A stretch of DNA of 64,000 nt from Acanthopleuribacter pedis (lineage in GTDB: Bacteria > Acidobacteriota > Holophagae > Acanthopleuribacterales > Acanthopleuribacteraceae): NCBI RefSeq assembly GCF_017377855.1, contig NZ_JAFREP010000010.1, forward strand, positions 124,001 through 188,000, given 5' to 3'. This document shows, in pieces, positions 1 to 13,300 of the stretch (positions within the stretch are counted from its first letter, which is position 1; every line of letters begins with the position of its first letter). A program made the position numbers and the translations under genes. Under the pieces are notes generated by a model that ran no database searches, was not told the DNA's origin, and saw only the letters and a program-made list of their open reading frames with translations.

Positions 1-1
1 G

Positions 2-1385
2 CCCGAACCTTTTATCGCGCTCTCGCGCTCGGGCCAAATGAGCCCGGAACCCACGGTGCGTTCCTTCGGCCCAGCGGCCAAAGGGTTTCTGCGCGCGGAA
101 GGGGTCGGCAGCGTGCTACTCAAACCCCTGTCCCGTGCCGAACGCGACGGCGACGCGGTGTACGCCTTGATTCGCGGCAGCGCGGTCAACTACAACGGCC
201 GCGGCGGGGTTTCGATTGCCGCGCCGAACATCGCCACCCACGCCGCGCTGATCGCGGATTGTTACCGCCGCGCCGGCATCGACCCACGCGAGCTGGGTTA
301 CATCGAGGCGCAAGGCATGGGCAACCCGGTGGCGGATATCGCCGAATGGGAAGCCTGTAACCAAGCCTTGCGCATCTTGGCCGAGGAACGCGGCGTCACC
401 CTCGCACCCGGAAACTGCCGGATCAGCACCTTAAAACCCTTTTGCGGGCACATGCACGCGGCCTCGGCCTTGGGCGCGCTCTTCAAAATCATCGGCGCCC
501 TGCGCGGCGAACAGATTCCCGGCATCCTTGGGTTTGAAGGGCTCAGCGCGGATTTGGAAGATGCGGGTCAACCCTGCCGCGCCGCGCAGGGACAAAGCGC
601 CTGGCCCGCGGGCACACGACCCCGTTTGGCCGGCCTGCACAGCTACGGCGCCGGCGGCAGCAACGCCCACCTCTTGATTGAGGAATACCGGGGCAAAACA
701 CCGATGCCGGCGGCGGAAACCACGCTGGTCCTGCCGATTTCGGCCGATTCAGCCGCGGGCTGTCGCGCCAAGCTGGAGCGCATTCTGGCCGCGGCGGAAC
801 AGCAACCGCTCGCCTCGGTGGCGCGCACCCTGCAATTCGGCCGCGACGCCATGGCCCACCGCGTCGCCTTCACGGCGCGCACCTTTGCGGCCTGGCGCGA
901 ACGGGCGGCGGCTTGGTGTAACGGCAAGGTTCCCGACGGCGTTTTTGTAAAACAGCCAGAACCCGCTTCCACCACGAATCCAAACGATCCCTCGGTCCTG
1001 GCCCAAGCCTGGGTCAACGGGGAGCAAGTTCAATGGCCTCAATCTGATGCGCCTCGCCTGCACCTGCCGGGACACCCCTTCCAACGCATCGATTGTTGGT
1101 TCGACGCCGAGACGCATCAAGCCGAGGTCTCGTCCTCGGCCGCAGCCCAAACGCGCGAGCAAGCCGAACACCTGGTGCGCGGTCTGCTGGCGGCCCAGTT
1201 GAAAATCGAAGCGGCCGCGATCAACCTCGACACGGCTTTCGGCGATCTGGGTTTTGACTCGCTGCTGGTGATGCAGCTCGCGGAAACCCTGAACCGCCGC
1301 CACGGGCTCCAGGTCGAACCTTCACAGTTCTTTGAGTTCACCACACCGCGCAAACTGGTCGCCTTTTTGGCGCAACAACAGGGCG
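2..1385 (+). other. module 1: KS0 (5'-truncated)-ACP
   Basis: Only the C-terminal half of the KS is in the window. The usual EAHGTGT motif reads EAQGMGN, with Gln (nt 311-313) in place of the catalytic His, while the later GH motif (KPFCGH) is kept. KS domains without this His cannot decarboxylate malonyl and act as transfer, non-elongating KS0 domains. A KS-flanking linker and an ACP follow (GFDSL, phosphopantetheine Ser at nt 1259-1261). What precedes this KS cannot be seen. Confidence 0.85.
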
Positions 1386-4300
1386 GCGTCGCGGCGGACA
1401 AACCGAGCCGGACAAAAAGGATTCAACCTTCGCGGGTCGATGAACCCATCGCCGTCATCGGCGTGGCCGGGTCCTTCCCCCACGCCCCCGACCTGGACGG
1501 TTTTTGGGAAAACCTACGCGCCGGCCGCGATTGCATCGACGAGGTTCCGGCCGAACGTTGGTCCGACGAATTTTTCGAGCCCGATCCCAAGGCCGCGGTT
1601 GCGTCAGGGCGCAGCTACGGCCGCTGGGGCGGCTTCATCAAAGATTTGTACCGTTTCGACGCGCGCTTTTTCGGCATCGCGCCGCGCGAAGCGGTGTTGA
1701 TGAATCCGAAGGAACGCATCCTGCTCCAAAACGCGTGGCACGCGATGGAAGACGCGGGTTACACACCCGAAAGCCTCGCCGACGAAAGGGTCGGCGTCTT
1801 TATCGGCGTAACCAAAGCCGGCTACGATCCCTACCCCGGCACCTTCGCATCCATGGCCAACCGCATTTCCTACAGCTTTGATTTCAACGGCCCCAGCTTC
1901 CCCATCGACACCATGTGCTCGTCCTCGCTGGTCGCGGTCCACGAGGCCTGCCGCCATCTGCGCGACGGCGAGTGCAGCGTGGCTCTGGCCGGCGGCGTCA
2001 ACGCCTATGTGGATCCCTCGCACTTCGCGGTGCTGGCGGCCGGTCAGTTCCTGTCACCGGACGGCCGCTGCCGTTCCTTCGGCGACGGCGCCAACGGCAT
2101 GGTGCCAGGTGAAGGCGTGGGCACGCTGCTGCTCAAGCCGTTGTCCCGCGCGGAGGCCGACGGCGACGCGATTGTGGCCGTGATCCGCGGATCGGCCATC
2201 AACCACGGCGGCCGCACCAACGGCTTCACCGTGCCCAACCCCGAGGCCCACCGCGCGCTGATCCGCGAGGCCTTGGACCGCGCCGGGGTTTCCGCGCGCG
2301 AGGTCAGTTACGTGGAAGCCCACGGGACGGGCACGGCGCTGGGCGATCCGATTGAGGTGCGCGGCCTGACCCGCGCATTTGCGCCCGACACGGGCGACAC
2401 CGCCTTTTGCAGCCTCGGCTCGGTTAAAAGCAACATCGGCCATCTTGAAGCCGCGGCGGGCATCTCCGGCATTTGCAAGATATTGCTGCAAATGAAACAC
2501 GGCACCTTGGTGCCTTCGCTGCACGCGGCCACCCGCAACCGCCAAATCGATTTTCCGAGCACCCCGTTTTACGTGCAGCAGGATCTGGAACCTTGGAACC
2601 CAAGCGACGCGGAGGGCAACCCGATCAACCGCATCGCCTGTGTTTCGTCCTTCGGCGCCGGCGGCGGCAACGCCCATGTGGTGTTGGAAGCGTACGCGGC
2701 GCCGGCGGAGAATCCCAGCGTGGCGAAGGAAGCGGTCGCCGTCCTGCTTTCAGCGCGAGATGCTGAAGGTCTGCAGCAACAGGCCGAACAGCTTTTGGCC
2801 CATGTTGAAGCGCGGTTTTCCGTGGCGGCGCCGACGGCTTGCGAACAACGTCAGGCCTGTTTGGGTCAGTTGCGCGCCATGCTCGCGGAGGTGATGGACG
2901 CCGCCCCGGAAGAAATCCAAGCCGGCGAACCCTGCGATGATGACCGGGTCCCGCCAATGCAACGGGAAGCTCTGCGTGCCCGAGTGAACGCGGCGTTCCC
3001 TCACTTGGACTGGTCCGACCTTGGCGCCTTCCGCGACCTCGCCGAACTAGCCGAAGCAGTGGCACGCGCAAACCACGAGACTTGTCCCTGCTTAGGACAA
3101 ACAGCGCTGGCTGATTTGGCCTACACGCTTCAGGTCGGCCGCCGCGCGATGAAGCATCGTTTTGCCTGCATCGCCGCGGATTTTGCCGAATTGGCGGATC
3201 ACCTGCGCGCTTTGGTGGCAGCCCCGAACGGTCCGTTCGACGGCAAAACAAGGTTGCGCGGTCAGGTCGACGGGGAACCGCCCAATCAGTCATGCGGCGA
3301 ATCACTTGAACAGCTTACGGCCTTTTGGGTTGCCGGTGGCGCGGTCAATTGGCGCGAGCGACACGCCGGTCGCGGCCGGCGCCGGGTGAGCCTGCCGGGT
3401 TACCCGTTCGCCGGGGACGTCTACCGCATGCAAACGACCCAAACCGAGGCCAAACCGGACCGGGTTGTGTCGGCGCCTGCCCAAAGCGAGCGCGCGGAAC
3501 CCCAGGCGACCGAGATGTTAGCCTGGGCACCGGTTTGGGAAGCAATCGAAGAAAAAGGCGTGGCACGAGACGATCTCAAACGCGTCATCTTTGCCTGTGA
3601 CCTGCCCACCTGGGAAAGGGAGGGCGTGGTTCACCTGTCGAAACCCGAAGGAGCGACGCCGGAAGAAGCTTATGCCGAAATCGCCGTTGCGCTGTTTGAA
3701 CAGCTTCGCCGTTTGTTTGAAGCGCGGGTCGGGAAAACACGGGTCCAGGTGGTGGTTCCCCTTGGAAGCGCGGCCTGCTACGCCGGATTAAGCGGGCTGC
3801 TGCGCACCGCGCGCCAGGAGAACCCGGACCTTCTGTGCCAGTTGATTGAAGCGACGCCGAAAACATGTGCGGAATTCCTTGACGCGGCAAGCCTCCATAT
3901 GACCGAAGCCCATGTTCGCTTGCGCGAGGGTCGCCTGGAACGTCCGGTTTGGCGCGAACAGGCCGGGTTTGCCGCGGACGCTGAAGCCGCCGCCCCACCG
4001 TGGAAAACCGGCGGCGCCTACCTGATCACCGGCGGCTTGGGCGCGCTCGGTTTGACGGTTGCGCGCGACATCGCGACAACCACCCAAGCCGTCACCTTGA
4101 TCCTGACCGGCCGTTCGCGGTTGAGCCAAAAACGCCGTGCCCAGATGCAGGCCCTGGAAGCCCTGGGCGCTCGGGTCAGCTACCACCGGGTTGACATGGC
4201 CCGTGCGGAAGCGGTCGCCGCCTTGCTTCACCCCTGGAAAGGGCGTTTGAATGGGATGGTGCATTGCGCGGGTCTGATTCGCGATGGGTTTATTTTGAAC

Positions 4301-7300
4301 AAAACCACCGAGGATTTTCGCGCCGTGCTCGCCCCCAAGGTCGCGGGCACCGCCCACCTGGCGCGGCTTACCCGCGATTGGGACCTCGACTTTATTGCGC
4401 TGTTCTCGTCGGGCGCGGGCGCCTTCGGCAACGTCGGCCAGGCCGATTACGCCGCCGCCAATGGGTTTATGGACGCGCTTGCCGCGCGCGAGGGCGGTCG
4501 GTTCATCGCCATTAATTGGCCGTTGTGGCGCGAGGGTGGCATGCGCATGGACGCCGCCTCGGAACGGTTGATGCGACGCCGCACCGGTGCGGCGCCGCTA
4601 CAAACAGAAAACGGCGTGTTTGCCCTGCGCCACAGCCTCGCACAGGGGATGCAGCGGCTGATGGTCGTGGAGGGCGACGCCGCGGTGATTCGCGAGAACC
4701 TGACCCAAACGACGTCGCCAAAATCCCAAAACCAAGCCACCGGCGACTCAGTCGCCAGGGTTGCCAGAGTCGACCGAGTCGACCGAGTCGACCGAGTCGA
4801 CCGGGTCGACCGGGTCGACCCCGCGGCCTTGCGCGAACCCTTACAGGATCGGCTGTGCGCGTTGCTGGGCCAAACCATCGGAATGGACCCCGCCGAGATC
4901 GATCCCGACGAGGCGCTCGACAGTTACGGCATCGATTCGGTGCTGACCATGGAACTCACCGACGCCTTGGAACGGGTCTTCGGGGCTTTGTCCAAAACCT
5001 TGTTTTACCAATATTTGAACCTCGCCGATTTGGGTGATTTTCTGCTGGAAAACCACGCTGCGACCTGCCGGAATTGGATCGAACCAACAGCCTCATCCCC
5101 GGCAACCGCCCAAACACAGGCCGCGGCAAGGGTAACCGAGGCGCCGCGGCCAACCGCCCCCTCACCCGAGCAACCCCAAGCCGAACCAGAAGATCCTTAC
5201 CGCGACGCGGTGGCGATCATCGGCCTCAGCGCGCGCCATCCCGGCGCCGAGGACCTGGAAACCTTTTGGCAAAACCTGCTCAAGGGTCGCGAAGCCGTGG
5301 GCGAGATCCCCGCCGACCGCTGGGACGCCGACGCCGCGCAACAAGCCGGGGCCTCCTCCCGTTTCGGCGCCTTCCTCGAGGACGCCTACGCCTTCGATCC
5401 GCTGTTCTTCAAAATGACCCCGCGCGAGGCGGCCAACATCGACCCACAGGAACGGCTGTTCCTGCAAACGGCCTGGCACGCGCTGGAAGACGCGGGTTAT
5501 GCACCGGCCCACATGCCGCCGGCCTTGCGGCAGCGCTTCGGGGTCTTTGCCGGCATGACCAAACAGGGGTTTGACCGCACCGGCGACACCATCGCCGACG
5601 CCTTCCCCACCACCTCCTTGGCCGCGATGGTCAACCGCGTTTCCTACCAACTCAACCTACAGGGACCCAGCATGCCCGTCGACACCATGTGCGCCTCCTC
5701 GCTGACCGCGTTGCACGCGGCCTGCGCCTACCTGCGCCGCGGCGAGGGCGCCATGGCTGTCGCGGGTGGGGTCAACCTCTACCTGCACCCCGCCACCTAC
5801 CAGGCGCTCACCATCGGGCAAATCCTGGCGCGCGGCCCCCACTGCGCCGCCTTCTGCGCCGAGGGCGACGGTTTTGTGCCAGGTGAGGCGGTGGGCGCCG
5901 TGGTGCTGAAACCTTATCGGCAGGCCGTGGCGGATCGCGACAGCATCCTCGGCGTGATTCGCGGCAGCGCCGTCAACCACGGCGGGCGCACCAACGGCTT
6001 CACCATCCCCAACCCCAACCAGCAGGCGGCGGCGATCCGCGACGCCTTGGCCGCCGGCGGCGTCGAAGCCGACACGATCAGCTACATTGAAGCCGCCGCC
6101 AACGGGTCGGCCATGGGCGACGCCATCGAAATGACGGCGCTGCTGGACGTGTTTGGCAAGGGCGGTCCCCGTCCCGGATACCACCTGGGTTCGATTAAAC
6201 CGAGCATCGGTCACGGAGAATCGGCCTCGGGCATCTCCCAGCTCAGCCGCGTGCTGGTCGCGCTGCGCCGCAAAACCCTGCCGCCAACCCTGATTCACGG
6301 CAGTTTGAACCGCGATATCCCGTTCGAAAAACTGCCGTTCCAGCTGGTCCGCGAAACCACGCCGTGGCAAGCGCTCCAGCTAAACGGCGTGACCCTACCC
6401 CGTCGCGCCGGCATTACCAACAGCAGCGCGGGCGGCGTCAACGCGCACCTGATCGTGGAGGAAGCCCCGGCGATTGCGGCCGCAACCGGGGTTGCGGGAC
6501 CCTTCCTGTTCATCCTCTCCGCGCGCAACCGCGAACGGCTGGAATGCATCATCGCCGACTGGCTGGCGTTCTTGGCGGGCCAACCCGAGCTGGATGCGGC
6601 GGCGGTCGCCCACACGCTGCGCGTCGGCCGCGAACCCATGGCTCATCGCGTCGCGGTCATCGCGGACGATTTGGCCGGCTTCGCGCGTGGGTTGGCACAG
6701 CCCCGCTTTGCGGGTCAGGTCGCCAAAGGCCAACGCACCGACCACACCGCGGTCAAACAGGCGATGGCGCACAACGACCTGGAACAACTCGCCCAACTTT
6801 GGGTGGCCGGCCACGGGGTTCCTTGGGGCGAATACCAAAGCGGGTTGCCCCGCGTCTCCGGCCTGCCCTGCTATCCCTTTGCCCGCAAAATTTGCCGCAT
6901 CGAAGGCCACGACGGCCGACTCGGCGGCCGACTCGGCGGCCACGACGGCCGTATCGGCGGCCACGACGGCCGCATCAAAGGCCACGACGGCCGCATCAAA
7001 GGCCACGACGGCCGCATCGAAGGCCACGACGGCCACATCGATTCTATTACCGAAGCAAGCGATCCGCCCTCCTCCACCCCGTCGCTTCCCGCCGAGAAGG
7101 AGCATCCCATCCAAGACGAATACGAAAACCCAGCCGCCGAATTCTACGCCCACGCCACGCGGGGCGCCGATGAAAATTTCCAGGAGGAATACCTCACCTT
7201 CGCCCCCTTCGAGGAAAAAATTCCCGGATTCTCCTCCTCGCGTATTTGGCTCGATCCACTAGGAAACCCCGAGGATTACGCGCTGATGAAAAGCAAGCAG

Positions 7301-10300
7301 CGCGAGATGCGCCAAGTTTTGTTTTGTCGCGAAGATTTCCAGCGCATCGAGCACATGCTCGATTTCGGTTGCGGTCGCGGCACCGACGTCATTCAGGTGG
7401 CCGAACACTTCCCCCACATCACCACCCACGGCTTCACCATCACCAAGGTTCAGGCCGAGCTGGGCAACCGCCGCATCGCCAGTCGCAACTTGGCGCCGCG
7501 CGCGCGCATCTTCCACAAGGACAGCGCGGTGGACCCCTTCCCCGGCTTGTACGACTTGATCATCGGCATCGAGGTCAGCTTCCACATCCGCGACAAAGAA
7601 GCCTTGTTCCGCAAAATCGCCGCCGGGCTCAAATCCGGCGGGCGCGTGTTGCTGATGGACTACATCGCCAACCTGCGCGGGCCCATCGTCGACCACGATG
7701 TCGAAGTGACCATCCTAACCCGGCAAAACTGGCTCGATCTGTTGGCCCGTCACGGCTTGCGCGTCAGTGAAATCATCGATGTCTCGCCCCAGGTCGCCAA
7801 CTTCCTCTACGACCCGGAATGTCGCGAAAACATCAAAGGTCAGCCGCAAGTCACGCAAAACCTGTGGCTCAACCACGCCAACCAAGCCACGGCGTTGGAG
7901 CGCGGTTGGATTACCTACTGTTTAATGAAGTTCGAAAAAGAGGAACACCTGGACGAGGCCGCCCTTTACCAGCACAACCAACGGATGATCGACAACCAAA
8001 CACCCTACCCCGAGGCGGTGCGCGCCATGCACCGAAGCGGGCACATCCCCTACCCGGTCACCCCGGCCGATGAACAGGTCCCCGTCGCGCGGGTTGCAGC
8101 CGCGACACCGGCGCCGCCGGCCGCGGACGCGCCGCGCGGGGTCAAACCCGACCTGGGCACCATTCGCGCCGCGGTCACCCGCATCTTCGCCAAGGTGTTG
8201 GGTTTCACCCAACGGGAAATCGAAGAAAACGATTCCTTTGAAGCGCTGGGTATCAGTTCCATCAACGCGGTGGAACTGTTGGAAGCGATTAACACCCACT
8301 ACGACCTGGTCCTGCCCACCAGCATCGTTTTCGAATGCAACGACCTGGACAGCTTTGGCCGGTTTGTCCGCGATTCCCTGCCCGAACAAGCCGCGCCACA
8401 AGCAGAACCGCATCGGCCCGCGCCGCAACCCAAACCCGAAACCGCGCCGCGCGTCGTACAGCCTGAACCAATGCCGGCCGCGGTCGCCTCACCGTTCGCT
8501 CGACCCCGCTTCCGTGAAATCGAAGACATCGCGGTGGTCGGTCTGGCCTGCCGCTGCGCGGGCGCCGACGACCAACAGGCCTTCTGGCAACTGATTAGCG
8601 AAGGCCGCGACCAACTGCAACGGGTTATCGATCCCCATTGCGTCCATGATTTTGAAGCGGGTTCCGACCAACACGCGGTGCTGCGCTACGGCATGATGCG
8701 CAACCCCGACCACTTCGATCCGCTGTTTTTCCATATCTCCCCCAAGGAAGCGGAGATGATGGACTACGCGCAGCGCATTCTGCTGGAAGAATGTTACAAG
8801 GCGTTGGAAGACGCGGGGATTGCGCCCGGCTCGCTAAAGAAACAACGGGTGGGCACCTACATCGGCGTGACGGGCGAGCAACGGGCGGTGTCGCAAAACT
8901 CGCACCTGGCCATCCTCGGCGCGGACGCGAGCATCCTCGCCGCGCGCATCGCCTTTTTCCTCGACCTCAAAGGTCCGGCCCTCGCCGTGAACACGGCCTG
9001 TTCCTCTTCCCTGGTTGCCATGGATTTGGCTTACCGCGCCTTGCAACAAGGTGAAATCGATCTGGCCATTGCCGGCGGCATCACCATTTCCGGTCAGGTC
9101 GGTACCTACGCCTCCATGAACAACGCGGGCATGATTTCACCCACCGGGACCTGTCGGCCATTCGACAACGACGCCGACGGCATTGTCGTCGGCGACGGCG
9201 TCGGCATCGTCATCCTGCAACGGCAAAGCGACGCCCTGAATCGCCGTCGCGATGGCTACGGGGTGATTCGCGGCAGCGGCACCAACCAAGACGGGCGCAC
9301 CTCCGGCATCACCGTACCCGGCTTTTTGGCGCAAAGCGAATTGGAAGCCTCGGTTTACCGCGGTGCCGGCATCAGCGCCGGCGACATTCAATACGTCGAG
9401 GCCCACGGCACCGCGACCAAGTTGGGCGATCCCATCGAGGTCCACGGCCTGACCCACAGCTTCGCGCAATTCACCCCGAAGAAACAGTTCTGCGCCATCG
9501 GTTCGCTGAAGGCCAACATCGGCCACACCGCGGCGGCGGCCGGGGTGCTCAGCGCGATTAAATTGCTGCTGAGCCTCAAACACCGCCAAATGCCACCTTC
9601 GATTAACTTCACCCGCGAAAACGAACACATCGATTTCAAGAACAGCCCGGTTTACGTCAATACCGAACTGAAAACCTGGCAACCCGGCGCCACGGGGCAC
9701 CGGCTCGGCGTGGTCAGTTCCTTCGGCTACAGCGGCACCAACGCGCACATGCTGCTTTCCGATCCCGAGCCAACCACGCCTTCGGCGAAACACGGCGGCA
9801 ACCACCTGTTGGTGCTGTCGGCCCGCGCCGAGGATCGTCTGCGCGAGCAGGCCCAAAACCTGGTTGCTTGGCTCAAAACCCATCCCGAGGCCGATTTGGC
9901 GGATGTGGCCTTTACGCTGCAAGTGGGGCGCGACGCCATGGCCGAACGGCTGGCTTTGATCGCGGCCGACCACCGCGATGCGGTCAACCAGCTCACCGCC
10001 TGGTTGGCCGACAACCAAACCACCAACACCCTGTTCCGCGATCACGTCCAGCGCAACGACGCGCTCGCCCTGTTCGACTCGGACGAGGAACTGTGCGAGG
10101 CAACCGAGAAGTGGATTCAACGGGGCAAATTGGACCGGTTACTGCGCCTGTGGACGCAAGGGCTCGCCATCGACTGGCTGCGCCTGACCACCGGCGAATC
10201 GCGTCTGATCAGTCTGCCGACCTATCCCTTCAAACGGGAACGCATCCCGCTGGGTGGCGGAAGCGTAGAAGCCGCGGCAGCCGATCTGCCGGAAAAATCC

Positions 10301-13300
10301 GAGCAGACGGCCGCGAATTGGGACGGTTTCACGTTCCTGCCGCAATGGTCCGAACAGCCGCTGCCCGCCGCGGCGACGGCACACCGCGGCCGTTCGGTGC
10401 TCATCGTCACCGCGGGCGATTGCGCCGATCTGGTCGCCGCCTTGGTGCGGACCAACCGCGAACAAGCCGACACCGAGGTGCACCGCGTTCGGCTTGGCCA
10501 AAGCACGCGCCGCCTCGCCGAACACGAATGGCTGTGCACGGCCGAACCCGAGGCCCTCGCGGAATGTCTCGGCAATAGGCTGTTTGATACCGTGTTTTTC
10601 GCGGTGCGCGGCGGGGCTGAATCGGGTTTGGGTCAGGATGAGCGCGCGCTGCTGCACCTCATCCAACACCTGCGCCGCAACGGCGACGACCTGGACCTGT
10701 TTGTGCTCACACCCGACCTATTCACCACGGCCCCCGACGGCGGCGTCACCCGCGGCGCGGGCCTGACCGGCCTGGCATGTGCCGCGGCCCAAGGCAGCCG
10801 CCTGCGCGTGCGCAATCTCGACATCGCGGGGCCGGTCGATGCGACCCTGGTCGAACACATCATGCGCGAACCCGCTTCCGAACGGGGCGAGGTCTTCCGC
10901 CTTCACAACGGCCGCCGCACCCGCCGCCGTTTCCTTAAATTGGCAACGACCCACCTGCCCGAATCCGGCCTGCGCCGCAACGGGGTCTATGTGATCGCGG
11001 GCGGAAGCGGCGCCCTCGGCCGCGTGATCACCGCACAATTGCAAAAGCAATACGACGCGACCGTGATCTGGCTCGGCCGCCGCGACGCGCGGGCGGTGGC
11101 GGCAACGGGCGGCGTCCAACCGGCGTTGTACCTGCAAGCCGACGTCACCGATCCTGACGCGATGATCCGCGCGGTGCAACAGATCAAACAAAGCTACCCC
11201 GACCTGCACGGCGCCGTTTTCGCCGGGCTGGTTTACCATGCCGACAACAGCATCGCCATGGATCCCGCCGCATTCGGCGAAATGATCCAGGTTAAAATCC
11301 AAGGTAGCCGCAATTTTTACCGCGCCTTGGCCGCCGAACCCCTCGATTTCATGTGCTGGTTCTCCTCGGTTCAGGCTTTTTCTTTCCTGTCAGCAGCCGA
11401 CAGCGCGGGTTACGCGGCGGGCATCACCGCCGCCGACGCCTTGGTGCGGTGCCTGCGCGCCGAAGCCCGCTTCCCCATGGGTTCCATCAACTGGGGTTAC
11501 TGGCACACCTCGGTGGCGGGCACGCCGCTCGCCGAGCGCATTCAGCACCATTTTGAAACCATTAGCGATGGGGACGGCTTCGCCTTCTTCGCGCGTTTCT
11601 GCGGCGCCCTGCGCGCCGGACGCCTGCACCGTGCGCTGTACGTCGGCACCTCGCCGGCGGTGCGCCACCTGATGGCCTGCCCCGAAACGCAACACATCCA
11701 ACTCGCCCCCGCCGCGGGTCCGGCGGTGATCGAGGAGCTGCGCCATTACCAAAACGACCGACCCTTCACCCACTTCCTCAAAAACGATCCCTGGCCGGAA
11801 CTCAACGCCTGGATGGCGCGCCTGCTCTTCGTGCAGTTGCGCACGCTCGGCATCTTCGGCGACGCCACGCCCCACCACAACAACGATCTGCGCGCCCAGG
11901 CCGGCGTGATCGACACCTACACACGCTGGTGGAACGAATGCTGTCTCGGCATTTTGGAAACGGCCGGCTTGTTGCGCCACGACGGCGAACAGATCACCGC
12001 CACCGCCGCCGGTCTGGCCTTAAACGACGGGCTTTGGGCGGAATGGGCCGAATACCGCAAAAACTATCGCGACAACCCCGACTTGAAAAGCGCCGTGGCG
12101 CTGGTGGAAACCTGCCTGCGCGCCTTGCCCGAGATCTTGCGCGGCCAACGGCCGGCAACCGAGGTCATCTTCCCCCGTGCCTCCATGGAAAACGTCGCGG
12201 ACATGTACCAGCGCAACGTGCTCTCCGACTTCTTCAACAGCATGGTCGCCGATTTGGTGGTGCGCACGGTACAGGCCCGCGTCGCCGCCGATCCCGAGGC
12301 GCGCCTGCGCATCATCGAGATCGGCGCGGGCACCGGCGGCACCACCGCGCTGGTCCTGCCCGCCCTGCAACCCTGGGCCGCCCACATCGAGGAATACTGT
12401 TACACCGACGTCTCCAAGGCCTTCCTGATGCATGCCGCCAAAAACTACGCGGTGGACGCGCCTTTCCTGAGCCAACAGCTTTGGAACGTGGAACAGCCCG
12501 CGGCCGCGCAAGGGGTTGATCGGGTTTTTGACATTGCCATTGCCACCAACGTGCTCCACGCCACCCGCGACATCCGCGCCACCCTGCAAAACGTCGCCGC
12601 CGTGCTGAATCACCAAGGCCTGTTGGTGCTCAACGAAAACATCACCAAAACCACGCTGGGCACCTTAACCTTCGGCCTGCTCGACGGCTGGTGGCTTTAC
12701 GAGGACGCCGAGCTGCGCATCCCCGGTTGTCCGCTGCTGAGCCCCGAGGGCTGGCAACAGGTGCTCACGGAATTAGGTTGGTCCGCGGTGTTGCCCGCCC
12801 GCGACGCCGCCGACGCCCTCGGGCAGCAGATCATTGCCGCGCAAAGCAATGGTTTGGTCGTGGTCACGGCGGAACACGCCAAAACCGCGGTCGCCGCGCC
12901 AAAGCCAAAGCCCAAGCGCAAACGCACCCGCAAGGTGGTGAAAACCGTCGCGGCACCGGCCCGCGACCTGGATCAGCGCATTAACGCAAGCGTGCGCGCC
13001 GCCCTCTCCCACACGCTGAACTTGGCCGCGGCCGACATCGAAGGCCGCGTGCCCTTCTCCGACTACGGCATCGACTCCATCCTCGGCGTGACCTTCATCG
13101 ACCAGATCAACGAGGCTCTGGGCATCACCATGAACACCACCATTCTGTTCGATCAAACCACGGTCGACGCGCTGAGCGCCCACATCCTCAAGAACCACGG
13201 CAATCAAATCCACACCCCGGACGGCAGCGAAACCATCACGGTAGAAGAAGAGGTAGAAGAAGATGTCGGCGAAGAACCACAGGCAACGCAAACCGAACCG

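Noticed and set aside
38..40. ATG as the start of the first PKS gene
   Set aside because: The codons before it (from nt 2) are in frame and continue KS sequence, so this Met is internal.
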